From Sphingomonadales bacterium (GTDB taxonomy: Bacteria > Pseudomonadota > Alphaproteobacteria > Sphingomonadales > Sphingomonadaceae): a stretch of DNA of 64,000 nt. The stretch is taken from contig JADJGU010000001.1 in assembly GCA_016707885.1 (NCBI GenBank), positions 1,305,501 to 1,369,500 on the forward strand, read 5' to 3'. Below the pieces are notes generated by a model. The model was not told the DNA's origin, did no database searches, and was given only the letters and a program-made list of their open reading frames with translations. Both the position numbers and the translations under genes were made by a program. Position 1 is the first letter of the stretch, and each line of letters opens with the position of its first letter. Below, piece after piece: positions 25,293 through 34,348 of this stretch.

Positions 25293-26864
25293 ATGACTAT
25301 CCAGCCTTCGGATTCCATCCTTATCGTCGATTTCGGGTCGCAGGTGACCCAGCTCATTGCCCGCCGCGTGCGCGAGGCAGGGGTGTATAGCGAAATCGCC
25401 CCGTACAACGCCGCCGAGGCCGCGTTTGAGCGGATGAAGCCCAAGGGTATAATCTTGTCGGGCTCGCCCGCATCGGTACCTGACGATGGCAGCCCGCGTG
25501 CGCCGCAATGTCTTTTTGATTCAGGTCTTCCGATCCTCGGCATCTGCTACGGCCAGCAGGTGATGAGCCATCAATTGGGCGGCGAAGTGCGCCCCGGACA
25601 TGAAACCGGAGAAGGCGGCGAATTCGGCCGCGCTTTCCTGACGGTGACCGAGGAATGCATCTTGTTCGACGGCCTGTGGCAGGTCGGTGAGCGGCATCGG
25701 GTGTGGATGAGCCATGGTGACAAGGTGACGCGGTTTGCCGACGGCTTTCGCATTGTCGCAACCTCGGACGGCGCGCCTTTCGCGCTGATCGCTGACGACG
25801 AGCGCCGCTATTATGGCACGCAATTCCACCCGGAAGTCGCGCACACCCCCGACGGGGCAAAGCTCATTGCCAATTTCGTGCACAAGGTCTGCGGGCTTTC
25901 GGGCGACTGGACGATGGCCGAATTCCGCGCGACCAAGATTGCCGAAATCCGTGAGCAGGTCGGAACAGGCCGCGTGATTTGCGGGCTTTCGGGCGGTGTC
26001 GACAGTTCGGTCGCGGCGATCCTGATCCATGAGGCGATTGGCGACCAGCTGACCTGCGTCTTCGTTGACCATGGCCTGCTGCGCCTCAACGAACGTGAAC
26101 AGGTCGAAAGCCTGTTCCGTGACCATTATAACATCCCGCTCGTCGTCGTCGATGCCGAGGAACGCTTCATGACGGGCCTTGCGGGCGTCACCGATCCCGA
26201 GAAGAAACGCAAATTCATCGGTGCCGAATTCATCAATGTGTTTGAGGAAGAGGCGAAGAAGATTGGCGGTGCGGATTTCCTCGCCCAAGGCACGCTCTAT
26301 CCGGATGTAATTGAAAGCGTCAGCTTCACCGGTGGGCCTTCGGTGACGATCAAGTCGCACCACAATGTCGGCGGGCTTCCCGAGCGGATGAACATGAAGC
26401 TGGTCGAACCATTGCGCGAACTGTTCAAGGATGAAGTGCGCGCCTTGGGCCGCGAATTGGGCCTCAATGACCAGTTTGTCGGCCGCCATCCCTTCCCCGG
26501 ACCCGGCCTTGCTATCCGCATTCCGGGCGAAGTCACCAAAGAGCGCTGCGACATCCTGCGCAAGGCCGACGCGGTCTATCTGGAAGAAATCCGCAACGCC
26601 GGATTGTACGATGCAATCTGGCAGGCTTTTGCCGTGCTCCTCCCCGTCCGCACCGTCGGCGTAATGGGCGATGGCCGCACCTATGACAGTGTCTGCGCAC
26701 TGCGCGCGGTTACCTCGGTCGACGGCATGACCGCCGATATCTACCCCTTCGACGCCGCCTTTTTAAGCCGCGTGGCGACGCGGATCATCAACGAAGTGAA
26801 GGGCATCAACCGCGTGGTCTATGACTATACGTCAAAACCGCCGGGGACGATTGAGTGGGAGTGA
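25293..26864 (+). CDS. guaA: GMP synthase (glutamine-hydrolysing)
   Basis: Converts XMP to GMP. Residues 1-200 are a class I glutamine amidotransferase with the nucleophile cysteine in GICYGQQVMSH and the His-Glu pair in GTQFHPEVAHT. Then the ATP pyrophosphatase loop GLSGGVDSSVAA, FVDHGLLRLNE and the C-terminal dimerisation domain with GRHPFPGPGLAIRIPGE and KPPGTIEWE. 523 residues, complete. Standalone gene, with asparaginase-domain gene converging three bases after its stop. Confidence 0.98.
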   Translation: MTIQPSDSILIVDFGSQVTQLIARRVREAGVYSEIAPYNAAEAAFERMKPKGIILSGSPASVPDDGSPRAPQCLFDSGLPILGICYGQQVMSHQLGGEVRPGHETGEGGEFGRAFLTVTEECILFDGLWQVGERHRVWMSHGDKVTRFADGFRIVATSDGAPFALIADDERRYYGTQFHPEVAHTPDGAKLIANFVHKVCGLSGDWTMAEFRATKIAEIREQVGTGRVICGLSGGVDSSVAAILIHEAIGDQLTCVFVDHGLLRLNEREQVESLFRDHYNIPLVVVDAEERFMTGLAGVTDPEKKRKFIGAEFINVFEEEAKKIGGADFLAQGTLYPDVIESVSFTGGPSVTIKSHHNVGGLPERMNMKLVEPLRELFKDEVRALGRELGLNDQFVGRHPFPGPGLAIRIPGEVTKERCDILRKADAVYLEEIRNAGLYDAIWQAFAVLLPVRTVGVMGDGRTYDSVCALRAVTSVDGMTADIYPFDAAFLSRVATRIINEVKGINRVVYDYTSKPPGTIEWE

Positions 26865-26867
26865 GGA

Positions 26868-27368
26868 TTAGCCTTCTACCGCCACAAATTTCCCAGCCTC
26901 CCGATCCTTCCGCACCTTTAGTCCATCAAACACCTGCCCGCTCATCGCGATCCAGACACCCGGTACCGCAACTTGCGCCGTGGCAAAGGCCATGCCGAGG
27001 TTGAAATTCGCATCGGTCTCGGCGAAGCGTGCCGGGCTTAGCGCGCCGGTGAGGACGATGGTTTTACCGGGAACTTCGGCGGCGAGAACCTTTGCGGTTT
27101 CGGTCATTGTGTCGGTGCCATGGGTGACGACGATGTGGGTTTCGGGTGCCTCGCGCGCGGCGCTGGCGATTAGGGTGCGGTCGGCGTCGGTGAGTTCGAG
27201 GCTGTCCTTGCGCATCAATTCGACCAGCCGATAGGGCAAGGCTACGCGTGCTTCCTTGAGCAACGCCGGAATGCCACTGTCGACAATCTGATATTCGGAC
27301 AGCGCATCGAAATAATTTTTGTCGATCGTGCCGCCGGTGGTGAGGATGAGGATGCCATTTTGTGCCAT
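26868..27368 (-). CDS. Short asparaginase-domain protein
   Basis: 166 residues corresponding only to the N-terminal domain of L-asparaginase. Both catalytic threonines of the family are recognisable: ILILTTGGTIDK and VVTHGTDTMTETA, then TIVLTGALSPARF. Full enzymes have a second domain of ~150 residues, absent here. Single-domain versions are found as annotated proteins in sphingomonads, so this is probably natural rather than truncated. Substrate uncertain. ATG 27368. Confidence 0.8.
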   Translation of the reverse strand: MAQNGILILTTGGTIDKNYFDALSEYQIVDSGIPALLKEARVALPYRLVELMRKDSLELTDADRTLIASAAREAPETHIVVTHGTDTMTETAKVLAAEVPGKTIVLTGALSPARFAETDANFNLGMAFATAQVAVPGVWIAMSGQVFDGLKVRKDREAGKFVAVEG

Positions 27369-27462
27369 GCGCGCCGCATAGCCGAAGCGGCGCGGCAGCG
27401 AAAGGCGGCTCTGGGTTGCAGATAATTCGCGCCAGACTTAGCTACCAGTTCTCTGCAGATAC

Positions 27463-28497
27463 TTGCCCGCTTTGAAAAGACCTGCTTATATTCGCAAGCG
27501 GGGGCGGCACTATCCGAAGGGACTGGATTTGGGAGCACCTCTGTTATCGGTCGCATTGCTGTTGAGCGGCACCCCTCCAGTTACGGAACCTGTTGCGGAA
27601 GTCACACCGGTTGAGATGGCGCAAACGGCAGCATCGTTTGAGCCCGACCCTGCGAATGGCGTACCGCTTACCGAGCAATCGGTTGACCTCTCCAAACTCG
27701 AACATCTGCCACCCGCCACCCCGCCTGAACCGATAGCGGACGAAATCATCGTCACCGCGCGTAGCGCAGATCCCCGCGATCCGGCGGAGGCTATCAATGT
27801 CGAAGCCTTTCAACTGGTGCAGGGTGCCGACGCCGCATTGGTCGCGCCCGTTGCCGAGGCCTATGAAGAGGCGGTGCCCAGCCCGATCCGTAAAGGCATT
27901 GGCAACTTCCTCAACAACCTGCTGGAACCGGTTGTCGCGCTCAACTTCCTGCTCCAGCTCAAACCGGGTAAGGCGGCTGAAACGCTGGGGCGTTTCGTCA
28001 TCAATACGACTTTCGGGGTGGGTGGACTTGTCGATGTCGCCAAGACCAAGCCCTTCAACCTGCCCCGACGCCCTAATGGATTTGCCAATACGCTGGGCTT
28101 TTACGGGGTAAAGCCGGGACCCTACTTCTTCCTGCCCCTCATCGGGCCGACCACGTTGCGCGACATGATTGGCGGCGGGATTGACGGGCTGGTCTATCCG
28201 ACGGCGATCGGAAAGCCGTTCACACAATTGCATTACACCTTGCCAGCGGGAACTTTAAGTTCGCTCAATTCGAGAATCGCCCATGATTGCGAATTACGGG
28301 CGCTGAACGAAGAAACCTCCGATCCCTATGCCGCGACCCGTGACTATTATTTGTGGCGGCGGCAGACCCAGATTGATGAGCTCAAAGGCAAAGAGCCTGC
28401 GCCGCTCGCGGTCGGGACTGTGGCCAAATGCAAGGCGGGCGGCAGCCCTGCGTCAGTTTCTGGGCAAGCCCTCAGCCACCCAGAATCGCGAGATTGA
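27463..28497 (+). CDS. mlaA: MlaA/VacJ family protein
   Basis: Outer-membrane part of the Mla system that returns mislocalised phospholipids to the inner membrane. The core (about residues 130-310) has SPIRKGIGNFLNNLLEPV, FVINTTFGVGGLVDVAK, NTLGFYGVKPGPYFFLPLIG and GPTTLRDMIG. The N-terminal 100 residues are Pro/Ala-rich. No cysteine lipobox is visible, although typical MlaA is a lipoprotein. No ATG fits, so the TTG at 27463 is tentative. Overlaps the convergent DUF1330 gene by 45 bases. Confidence 0.85.
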   Translation: MPALKRPAYIRKRGRHYPKGLDLGAPLLSVALLLSGTPPVTEPVAEVTPVEMAQTAASFEPDPANGVPLTEQSVDLSKLEHLPPATPPEPIADEIIVTARSADPRDPAEAINVEAFQLVQGADAALVAPVAEAYEEAVPSPIRKGIGNFLNNLLEPVVALNFLLQLKPGKAAETLGRFVINTTFGVGGLVDVAKTKPFNLPRRPNGFANTLGFYGVKPGPYFFLPLIGPTTLRDMIGGGIDGLVYPTAIGKPFTQLHYTLPAGTLSSLNSRIAHDCELRALNEETSDPYAATRDYYLWRRQTQIDELKGKEPAPLAVGTVAKCKAGGSPASVSGQALSHPESRD

Positions 28498-28833
28498 GGC
28501 TTTCTGCCGAATTGGCGCGACTGCCTGATAGTCGGCTGAGTGATAAAAGGCGCGCGCCGCCTCGAAACTGGGATATTCGACGATCACAAAACGTCCGGCA
28601 GGTGGCGGCCCCTCCAACTGCTCGACGCGCCCGCCGCGTGCCAGATACTTTCCGCCAAATTTGGCTACCGCCGCACCTGCCACCGGCACATAGGCCTTAT
28701 AGGCTTCGGCATCAGTCACCTGAACTTCGGCGACAATATAGCCCTTGGGAGCTTGCGCCGGTTTTGCCGCCGCATAACCACCTGCTGCCGCTAGAGAGGC
28801 CAGCACCAAAGCCCAACCGACATGCACCCTCAT
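28453..28833 (-). CDS. DUF1330 protein with signal sequence
   Basis: 126 residues: a signal sequence or anchor (VGWALVLASLAAAGGYAAA), then a ferredoxin-like DUF1330 domain with KGYIVAEVQVTDAEAYKAY, FGGKYLARGG, RFVIVEYPSFEAARAFYHS and YQAVAPIRQKAS. DUF1330 proteins are small antibiotic-monooxygenase-like proteins of unknown function. The ATG at 28833 follows GGGGAGGCAAGT and is preferred over an upstream start. Divergent from the ArsC-like gene. Confidence 0.85.
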   Translation of the reverse strand: MRVHVGWALVLASLAAAGGYAAAKPAQAPKGYIVAEVQVTDAEAYKAYVPVAGAAVAKFGGKYLARGGRVEQLEGPPPAGRFVIVEYPSFEAARAFYHSADYQAVAPIRQKASISRFWVAEGLPRN

Positions 28834-28888
28834 ACTTGCCTCCCCTTCTCCATCCGCTAGAGCAGCAGATGATAGCAAGGACGAGCAA

Positions 28889-29239
28889 ATGAGCATCATA
28901 TTTTACGGCATCCCCAATTGCGACACAGTGAAGAAGGCGCGCGTCTGGCTGGACGGCAAGGGCATCGCTTATGCGTTTCATGATTACAAAAAGGCGGGAG
29001 CCGATGCGGATAAGCTGAAATGCTGGTGCGCGGCGAAGGGATGGGAGGTGATCCTCAACCGCGCTGGCACGACCTTCAAGAAACTGCCCGATGACGCGAA
29101 GGCGGGGCTTGATGAGGCGAAGGCGATTGCATTGATGCTTGAACAGCCGAGCATGATCAAACGCCCGGTTCTCGAATTTCCGGGCGGGCTGCTGGTCGGA
29201 TTCAAGACACCCGAATGGGAGGCAGTGTTCGGGGCATGA
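28889..29239 (+). CDS. ArsC-family reductase (YffB/Spx-like)
   Basis: 116-residue thioredoxin-fold protein. IIFYGIPNCDTVKKARVWLD carries the single N-terminal cysteine, and KRPVLEFPGGLLVGFK is the C-terminal family box. YffB-type members are glutathione-linked reductases of unknown physiological substrate rather than true arsenate reductases. Its TGA overlaps the ATG of the downstream kinase gene (ATGA). Confidence 0.88.
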   Translation: MSIIFYGIPNCDTVKKARVWLDGKGIAYAFHDYKKAGADADKLKCWCAAKGWEVILNRAGTTFKKLPDDAKAGLDEAKAIALMLEQPSMIKRPVLEFPGGLLVGFKTPEWEAVFGA

Positions 29240-30048
29240 ACCCGATAGCGACTGCACTTGCCGTAAAGATCGAGGGCTGGCTGACGCCGGGCACGCCGCT
29301 GATCGTCGGGCTGTGCGGGACGCAGGCTTCGGGAAAGTCGACCGCCTTTGCGCAAGTAGCCGAGCATTTCAGCGCGAAAGGACTGAAAGTCGGCGTGCTG
29401 TCGTTCGACGATCTCTATCTTGGGCGGACGGTGCGCGCGGGGCTGGCGGAGCAGGTGCATCCGCTGTTCGCTACGCGCGGGCCTCCGGGGACGCACGATA
29501 CCGCGATCGGTATTGCAACTCTCGACGCGGTGAAGGCGGGCCGTTCGGTTATGCTGCCGCGTTTTGACAAGCGGGCTGACGAACCATTGTCATCGCGCGA
29601 ATGGCCACTGCTCGATGGGCCATGCGACCTGTTGCTGTTTGAAGGCTGGTGCGTGGGTGCAAAGCCGGTGCCTTCGGATCTGATCGCCCAACCGGTGAAC
29701 AATCTGGAGCGCGACGATGACCCGGACAGCGTCTGGCGCAGCTATTGGAACGCGCATCTCGCAGGAGAAACTGCGGAGCTATTCGCCCGCATCGACCGGC
29801 TGGCCTATCTGCGCCCACCCTCGTTCGATGTCGTGCATAAATGGCGTTGCGAACAGGAGCATGGCTATCAAGCGCAGGATGGGGCTAATCGCGCCGCTGC
29901 CGCGATGACCGACGAGCAAGTCGCCCGCTTCATCGCCCATTATGAACGATTGACCCGCTGGATGATGGAAGAGATGCCGGGTCGCGCGGATGTAACAATC
30001 CAGTTGGATGAAGCGCGCTCCCCGGTTTCTGTTTCGGAGCGTGCATGA
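29236..30048 (+). CDS. P-loop kinase, D-glycerate 3-kinase-like
   Basis: 270 residues with Walker A GTQASGKSTAF (about residues 29-39), LSFDDLYLGR, the RGPPGTHD segment, FDKRADEP and LLFEGWCVGAKP. This set matches the GLYK/Tda10 kinase group of the phosphoribulokinase/uridine kinase superfamily. Glycerate phosphorylation is likely but unproven. ATG 29236 overlaps the upstream stop; the stop overlaps the next gene's ATG, so arsC-like, kinase and phosphodiesterase genes form a coupled operon. Confidence 0.8.
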   Translation: MNPIATALAVKIEGWLTPGTPLIVGLCGTQASGKSTAFAQVAEHFSAKGLKVGVLSFDDLYLGRTVRAGLAEQVHPLFATRGPPGTHDTAIGIATLDAVKAGRSVMLPRFDKRADEPLSSREWPLLDGPCDLLLFEGWCVGAKPVPSDLIAQPVNNLERDDDPDSVWRSYWNAHLAGETAELFARIDRLAYLRPPSFDVVHKWRCEQEHGYQAQDGANRAAAAMTDEQVARFIAHYERLTRWMMEEMPGRADVTIQLDEARSPVSVSERA

Positions 30049-31109
30049 AAATAAAATGGCTTCTCTGTGTCGCGCTGGCCTTGTCTGCCTGCACCAGCGG
30101 CGCTGCCAATGAAGGAAAGTCTGCCATGGCCAAGGACCCGATCATCATCGCGCATCGCGGTGCCAGCGGCGAACGCCCCGAGCACACAATCGCCAGCTAC
30201 ACTTTGGCGATTGAGCAAGGCGCAGACTATATCGAACCCGATCTGGTGATGACCAAAGATGGCGTGCTGGTCGCGCGGCACGAGAATGAGATTTCCGAAA
30301 CCACCGACGTCGCGGACAAGCCCGAATTTGCCGATCGCAAAGCAAGCAAGACCATCGATGGCCAGAAAATGACCGGCTGGTTCACCGAGGATTTCACCCT
30401 CGCCGAGTTGAAGACTTTGCGCGCCAAGGAGCGCCTGCCGATGCTGCGCAAGGCCAATATGGCCTATGACGGGCAGTTCGAAATCCCGACCTTTGAAGAG
30501 ATCATCCAGCTGGCCAAAGCCAAGGAAAAAGAGACTGGTCGCCGCATCGGCATCTATCCCGAAACCAAGCATCCCACCTACTTCTCGTCGATCGGCTTGC
30601 CCCATGAGGCAGCATTGCTCGCGATGCTTGAAAAGCATGGCTATACGGGGAAGGACGACCCGCTGTTCATCCAGAGTTTCGAGGTCGGCAATCTGAAGGC
30701 GCTGCGTGGCAAGACCAAGCTGCGGCTGATCCAGTTGATGTCAAAGGATGACGGCCCCGCCGATGATCCAGCCTCAAAATATGCGACGATGGCCACCCCC
30801 GACGGGCTTAAGGCGGTCGCGGCCTATGCCGACGGAATAGGCGTCGAAAAAGCGATGGTCATTCCGCGCACACTGCTCGGCAATCTGGGTGAGCCAACCT
30901 CGCTGGTGGCGGATGCCCATTCGGTCGGGCTGGACGTCCATATCTGGACCTTGCGGCGCGAGAATTATTTCCTGCCACTCGGGCAACGCAACGGTCTGAA
31001 CCCGGCTGGCCATGGCGATCTGGTGGCGGAGATAAAGGCGTTTCTGGCCACTGGAATCGACGGCTTTTTCAGCGACAATGTCAGCGAAGCGGTTACCGCC
31101 GCGCGCTGA
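30045..31109 (+). CDS. glpQ: Glycerophosphodiester phosphodiesterase lipoprotein
   Basis: Hydrolyses glycerophosphodiesters to glycerol 3-phosphate and alcohol in the periplasm. The lipobox LALSAC ends a 15-residue signal. The catalytic domain shows IIAHRGASGERPEHT, GADYIEPDLVMTKDG and VARHENEIS (the usual His/Glu/Asp set), GIYPETKHP, and near the end VHIWTLRRENYF and GIDGFFSDN. 354 residues. ATG overlaps the kinase stop. Adjacent glycerate-kinase-like gene hints at a C3 salvage link. Confidence 0.92.
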   Translation: MKIKWLLCVALALSACTSGAANEGKSAMAKDPIIIAHRGASGERPEHTIASYTLAIEQGADYIEPDLVMTKDGVLVARHENEISETTDVADKPEFADRKASKTIDGQKMTGWFTEDFTLAELKTLRAKERLPMLRKANMAYDGQFEIPTFEEIIQLAKAKEKETGRRIGIYPETKHPTYFSSIGLPHEAALLAMLEKHGYTGKDDPLFIQSFEVGNLKALRGKTKLRLIQLMSKDDGPADDPASKYATMATPDGLKAVAAYADGIGVEKAMVIPRTLLGNLGEPTSLVADAHSVGLDVHIWTLRRENYFLPLGQRNGLNPAGHGDLVAEIKAFLATGIDGFFSDNVSEAVTAAR

Positions 31110-31823
31110 TCAGGCGACAATGGCGCGGGCGATTGCGCGGATGGCTTCCGGATCGGCGATGAACGCCATGTGCGAGCATTCTAGCTCGGTTGCATGATCG
31201 GCCTCGCCGTGCTGCCCACGTGCAGCATCTGGCGCTACCACGCCGTCTCGGGCGGACCAGAAGGCGAAAGTGGGCACGGGCGGCTTTTCGTGCAGTACCG
31301 CCTCGACGGGCGGATTGTCGACCTTATGTCCCGCGACAAATTCATACACCCGCCAGGCATTGTTTGCGCGCGGATGCGCCGAAAAGGGGCTGCCGAGCGT
31401 GATGACACGGGTAACACGGTGCGGACTGCGCTTGGCATATTCGCGCGCGATAACGCCGCCAAGGCTCCAGCCGACGAATGTTGCCACTTCGCCAACGCCT
31501 TGCCGTTCAAGTTGCCGGTCTAGAGCATCGAACAGGTTTTCCGTGACCCCGCGATTGCGCCCAAGGCCCCAGCCATGGGCAGCAAATCCGGCCTTGTTCA
31601 GCGAGGCGCGCAGCCGGACTGTCGTACGGTCCGAAGCGAGAAAGCCAGGTAGAACAACGACTTCGCGGCCTTGTCCGTCAATATCCAGCGCAACGGGTGG
31701 GGCGAATGTGGCGCGGGTGCGCGTATAGGCAAAGCCCGCCACCTCACGCGCTAAAAGGCGCAACGGGGGTGCACTTATTGGGTCCGCCCGTAGACCGGGA
31801 ATCATATGCGGGATCGTCGCCAT
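31110..31823 (-). CDS. Alpha/beta hydrolase (lipase/esterase-like)
   Basis: 237 residues. VVVLPGFLASDRTT precedes the fold, the nucleophile elbow is FVGWSLGGVIAREY (about residues 116-129), an acid is at FWSARDGVVAP and the histidine at LECSHMAFIADP. Resembles small lipase-like or acyltransferase-like hydrolases; substrate unknown. Its stop abuts the stop of the glpQ-like gene with no gap, so the two converge directly. Confidence 0.85.
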   Translation of the reverse strand: MATIPHMIPGLRADPISAPPLRLLAREVAGFAYTRTRATFAPPVALDIDGQGREVVVLPGFLASDRTTVRLRASLNKAGFAAHGWGLGRNRGVTENLFDALDRQLERQGVGEVATFVGWSLGGVIAREYAKRSPHRVTRVITLGSPFSAHPRANNAWRVYEFVAGHKVDNPPVEAVLHEKPPVPTFAFWSARDGVVAPDAARGQHGEADHATELECSHMAFIADPEAIRAIARAIVA

Positions 31824-31888
31824 CGCGACAGTCTATAGCTTCGTTACCTGTATGAAAGATTTATTACACTATCCACAGGCGGACAATT

Positions 31889-32674
31889 TTAGGGTGCGAC
31901 AATGGCCGGGATTTCGGGTGTGGGTATTTCAGCCGCGCTGTCTGGCGCAGTGACAACAGGCTCAACTGGCGGCATGACGGGAATAGCCACAGCGGCGGCA
32001 TCGAGCGCGTCAAGCGCACGGCGCATCGCGACATAGCGGCGCGCTTTGTTCAGCCAATTGCTGCCATTGGCCGCACCGGGCATCGCTTCTACCGTGCGCG
32101 CAGCACCTGCGACATCGCCCGAAACGAGCAGCTGCCGGGCATGTTCTAGTTGCGCGTCAGGACCGGTGGGGGCCGAATCTTCCTGCCGCAGGACAAACAG
32201 ATTGCTTGCTTCGCGGCGGGCGATTTCCCACGCGGTACCGGGTTTGTGTTTCAGCGGTTCGCCGATGTCATCCAGTTCTGCAAGCAGCATCCCGCTGGTC
32301 AGCGGCACCCGCGCGCCCGAAATCAGTGTGGCCAATGCGTCGGGCTGGACGCGCCCGAAGGCTGCATTCAGCCTCGGCTCGAGCGGACCCAATTGCGCCC
32401 CGCTTTCAATGGCACGGCGTGCGGCCATCGCCACAACCATGGCCTCAATACGCGCTGCGTCGCCGGTCAGCACCGTTGGAACAGCAATCGCTCCGGCATT
32501 GACTACAGGCGCTGCATTTTTGCCATAGGTTACCAGCGGGGCCTGGTTTTCGCTAACGATTGCGGTCTGTTCAGCCGATCCTGGCAAGCGATTGGTCGAT
32601 GCCAGCCAGCCGACCAGCCCCGCGCCACCCAAAAAGGCGACCAGCAGCAAAACCAGTGAAGAGCGTGTGGTCAA
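31889..32674 (-). CDS. Membrane-anchored Ala-rich protein downstream of hemD (mitofilin-like position)
   Basis: 261 residues: a membrane anchor (SSLVLLLVAFLGGAGLVGWLAS), an alpha-helical central domain (about 70-220) and a Pro/Val-rich tail. In alphaproteobacteria a mitofilin-related gene commonly follows hemD; this one is shorter than usual and the similarity cannot be confirmed by eye. TTG 32674 is chosen because AAGGGA lies eight bases upstream and the start overlaps the hemD stop as TTGA; an ATG at 32719 is an alternative without a ribosome site. Confidence 0.65.
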   Translation of the reverse strand: MTTRSSLVLLLVAFLGGAGLVGWLASTNRLPGSAEQTAIVSENQAPLVTYGKNAAPVVNAGAIAVPTVLTGDAARIEAMVVAMAARRAIESGAQLGPLEPRLNAAFGRVQPDALATLISGARVPLTSGMLLAELDDIGEPLKHKPGTAWEIARREASNLFVLRQEDSAPTGPDAQLEHARQLLVSGDVAGAARTVEAMPGAANGSNWLNKARRYVAMRRALDALDAAAVAIPVMPPVEPVVTAPDSAAEIPTPEIPAIVAP

Positions 32675-33381
32675 TGTGCGTCCCTTATGTTTGTTTGGCC
32701 CCCGATTGTAGCGACGCATTGCACTGCCGACAACAAGGCGCTGTCGACTGGCCGGTCGGCAATCACCACCGCGCGCCAGCCGGAACCTGCAGCCTCAGCA
32801 ATGGCTTTTGAAAAGCAGGCGATGACGATTGAGGTGCGCGGTATTTGCCATTGATCGACCAGAGCAGCCAAGCGTCGGGCAGCGCGCGCAGAATGCAGCG
32901 CAATGACGTCGCCCGACCGAACGGCTTCGGCCATCGCATTGTCCGGTTTGAGAGGTATTGAGGCGTACACCACCCGCTGATCGACTGTCATTCCGACAGA
33001 TGGCACAAGCTGCTGGTGATCCTCGCCCGCAAGCCATAATAGGCGATGATGGCCGGCATCGTCGGCGACCTGCAACGCCTGCGCCGCGTCGCCCGTCCCT
33101 TCGGACTGGACGCCAAGACCGGCTTGGCGCGCTTTCTCGCCGCTGCGGACGCCGACAGCGTGTACTGGCAAGTGACGCAGCACATCGAGCTGTGCACCGG
33201 CGTGGCGGATGGCATTGGCGCTGGTTATCAACAATGCGTCATAACCCGATGGGTCAGGTGCCGACCATAGGCGAGGCTGGACTTCGAAAAAGGGAAACTG
33301 GACAGCTTCGAAACCCGCCTCGCGCGCCCGTTTCGCGCTGGCATCATTGCCCGGTTGCGGGCGGATGATGAGCAGCTTCAT
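32671..33381 (-). CDS. hemD: Uroporphyrinogen-III synthase
   Basis: Closes and inverts ring D of hydroxymethylbilane to make uroporphyrinogen III. HemD sequences diverge strongly; recognisable are LLIIRPQPGNDASA at the N-terminus, DALLITSANAIRHAG, AVGVRSGEKARQAGL and DVIALHSARAARRL. 236 residues, normal. ATG overlaps the hemC stop (ATGA), the standard hemC-hemD arrangement. Confidence 0.9.
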   Translation of the reverse strand: MKLLIIRPQPGNDASAKRAREAGFEAVQFPFFEVQPRLWSAPDPSGYDALLITSANAIRHAGAQLDVLRHLPVHAVGVRSGEKARQAGLGVQSEGTGDAAQALQVADDAGHHRLLWLAGEDHQQLVPSVGMTVDQRVVYASIPLKPDNAMAEAVRSGDVIALHSARAARRLAALVDQWQIPRTSIVIACFSKAIAEAAGSGWRAVVIADRPVDSALLSAVQCVATIGGQTNIRDAH

Positions 33382-34307
33382 CCTTCGAACAGCGCCCGAA
33401 GTGCTGGGGATGCTGCGTCGAGGAGTTGGCGGGCAAGCGAGACCGGCGCTGCTGTATCAGTCGCAGCAAAGGTCGATAGCCCCTGCTGCTTTTCGCTTCC
33501 ATCTTCGTTCAATATTTCCGCCTTCAGCGTGATGCGCCCGCCATCGATGCTCGCTTGTGCCGCGACTGGCGAATGACAAGTGCCGCCCAGCGCCTCAAGG
33601 AAATCGCGCTCGGCCATGACACAGGTGAAAGTCGGCAGGTGGTTTATGGGCGTCATCAGCGCCGCAATTTCGGTGCGTTCGACCAGACAATCGATGCCGA
33701 TCGCACCTTGTGACGCAGCGGGCAGCATTTCGGACGTCTCGATGGCGGTTCCTATATTTCCTTGACCCAATCGAGCAAGCCCTGCCGCTGCCAGCAAAGT
33801 TGCGTCAAACTCGCCGTTTTCGACCTTCGATAGACGTGTCGCGACATTGCCCCGGATGCTGTCGGTTGCGATGTCCGGACGCAGGGCTTTCAGCTGTGCC
33901 GCGCGACGCGGGCTGGAGGTGCCGACTTTTGCGCTGTGCGGAAGTGCCGCGATGCTCTCTGCCCCGATCAATCGGTCGCGTACATCGGCGCGCGGCAGCA
34001 TGGCTACAATCCCGAATATCCCGGCACGGACGGTTTCGACATCCTTCATCGAATGCACCGCAATGTCGATTTCGCGGTCGAGCAGCGCGCGCTCCAACTC
34101 TTTGGTCCACAAGGCCTTGCCGCCGATTTCGGCGAGCGGGCGGTCCTGTATCTTGTCCCCGCTTGACAGCATCGGGACGAGGAGAATAGCGGCTTCATCC
34201 CAGCCATGCGCCGCGAGCAATGCCGCTTTGGTCATCTCCGCCTGCGCCAAAGCGAGCGGGGACGAACGGGTGCCGATGCGTAACGGATTGATGGCGCTTG
34301 GGGTCAT
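33378..34307 (-). CDS. hemC: Porphobilinogen deaminase (hydroxymethylbilane synthase)
   Basis: Polymerises four porphobilinogens using a covalently bound dipyrromethane cofactor. LRIGTRSSPLALAQAE, DIAVHSMKDVET, VGTSSPRRAAQL and RGNVATRLSKVE are family motifs, and the cofactor cysteine lies in EALGGTCHSPVAA (about residue 247). 309 residues. Divergent from tsaD across 41 bases, so the two start regions must share that space. Confidence 0.97.
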   Translation of the reverse strand: MTPSAINPLRIGTRSSPLALAQAEMTKAALLAAHGWDEAAILLVPMLSSGDKIQDRPLAEIGGKALWTKELERALLDREIDIAVHSMKDVETVRAGIFGIVAMLPRADVRDRLIGAESIAALPHSAKVGTSSPRRAAQLKALRPDIATDSIRGNVATRLSKVENGEFDATLLAAAGLARLGQGNIGTAIETSEMLPAASQGAIGIDCLVERTEIAALMTPINHLPTFTCVMAERDFLEALGGTCHSPVAAQASIDGGRITLKAEILNEDGSEKQQGLSTFAATDTAAPVSLARQLLDAASPALRALFEG

Positions 34308-34348
34308 GCGGCTTGTCCATAGCGGGGCACATCCCTAAGGGGAAGCCG

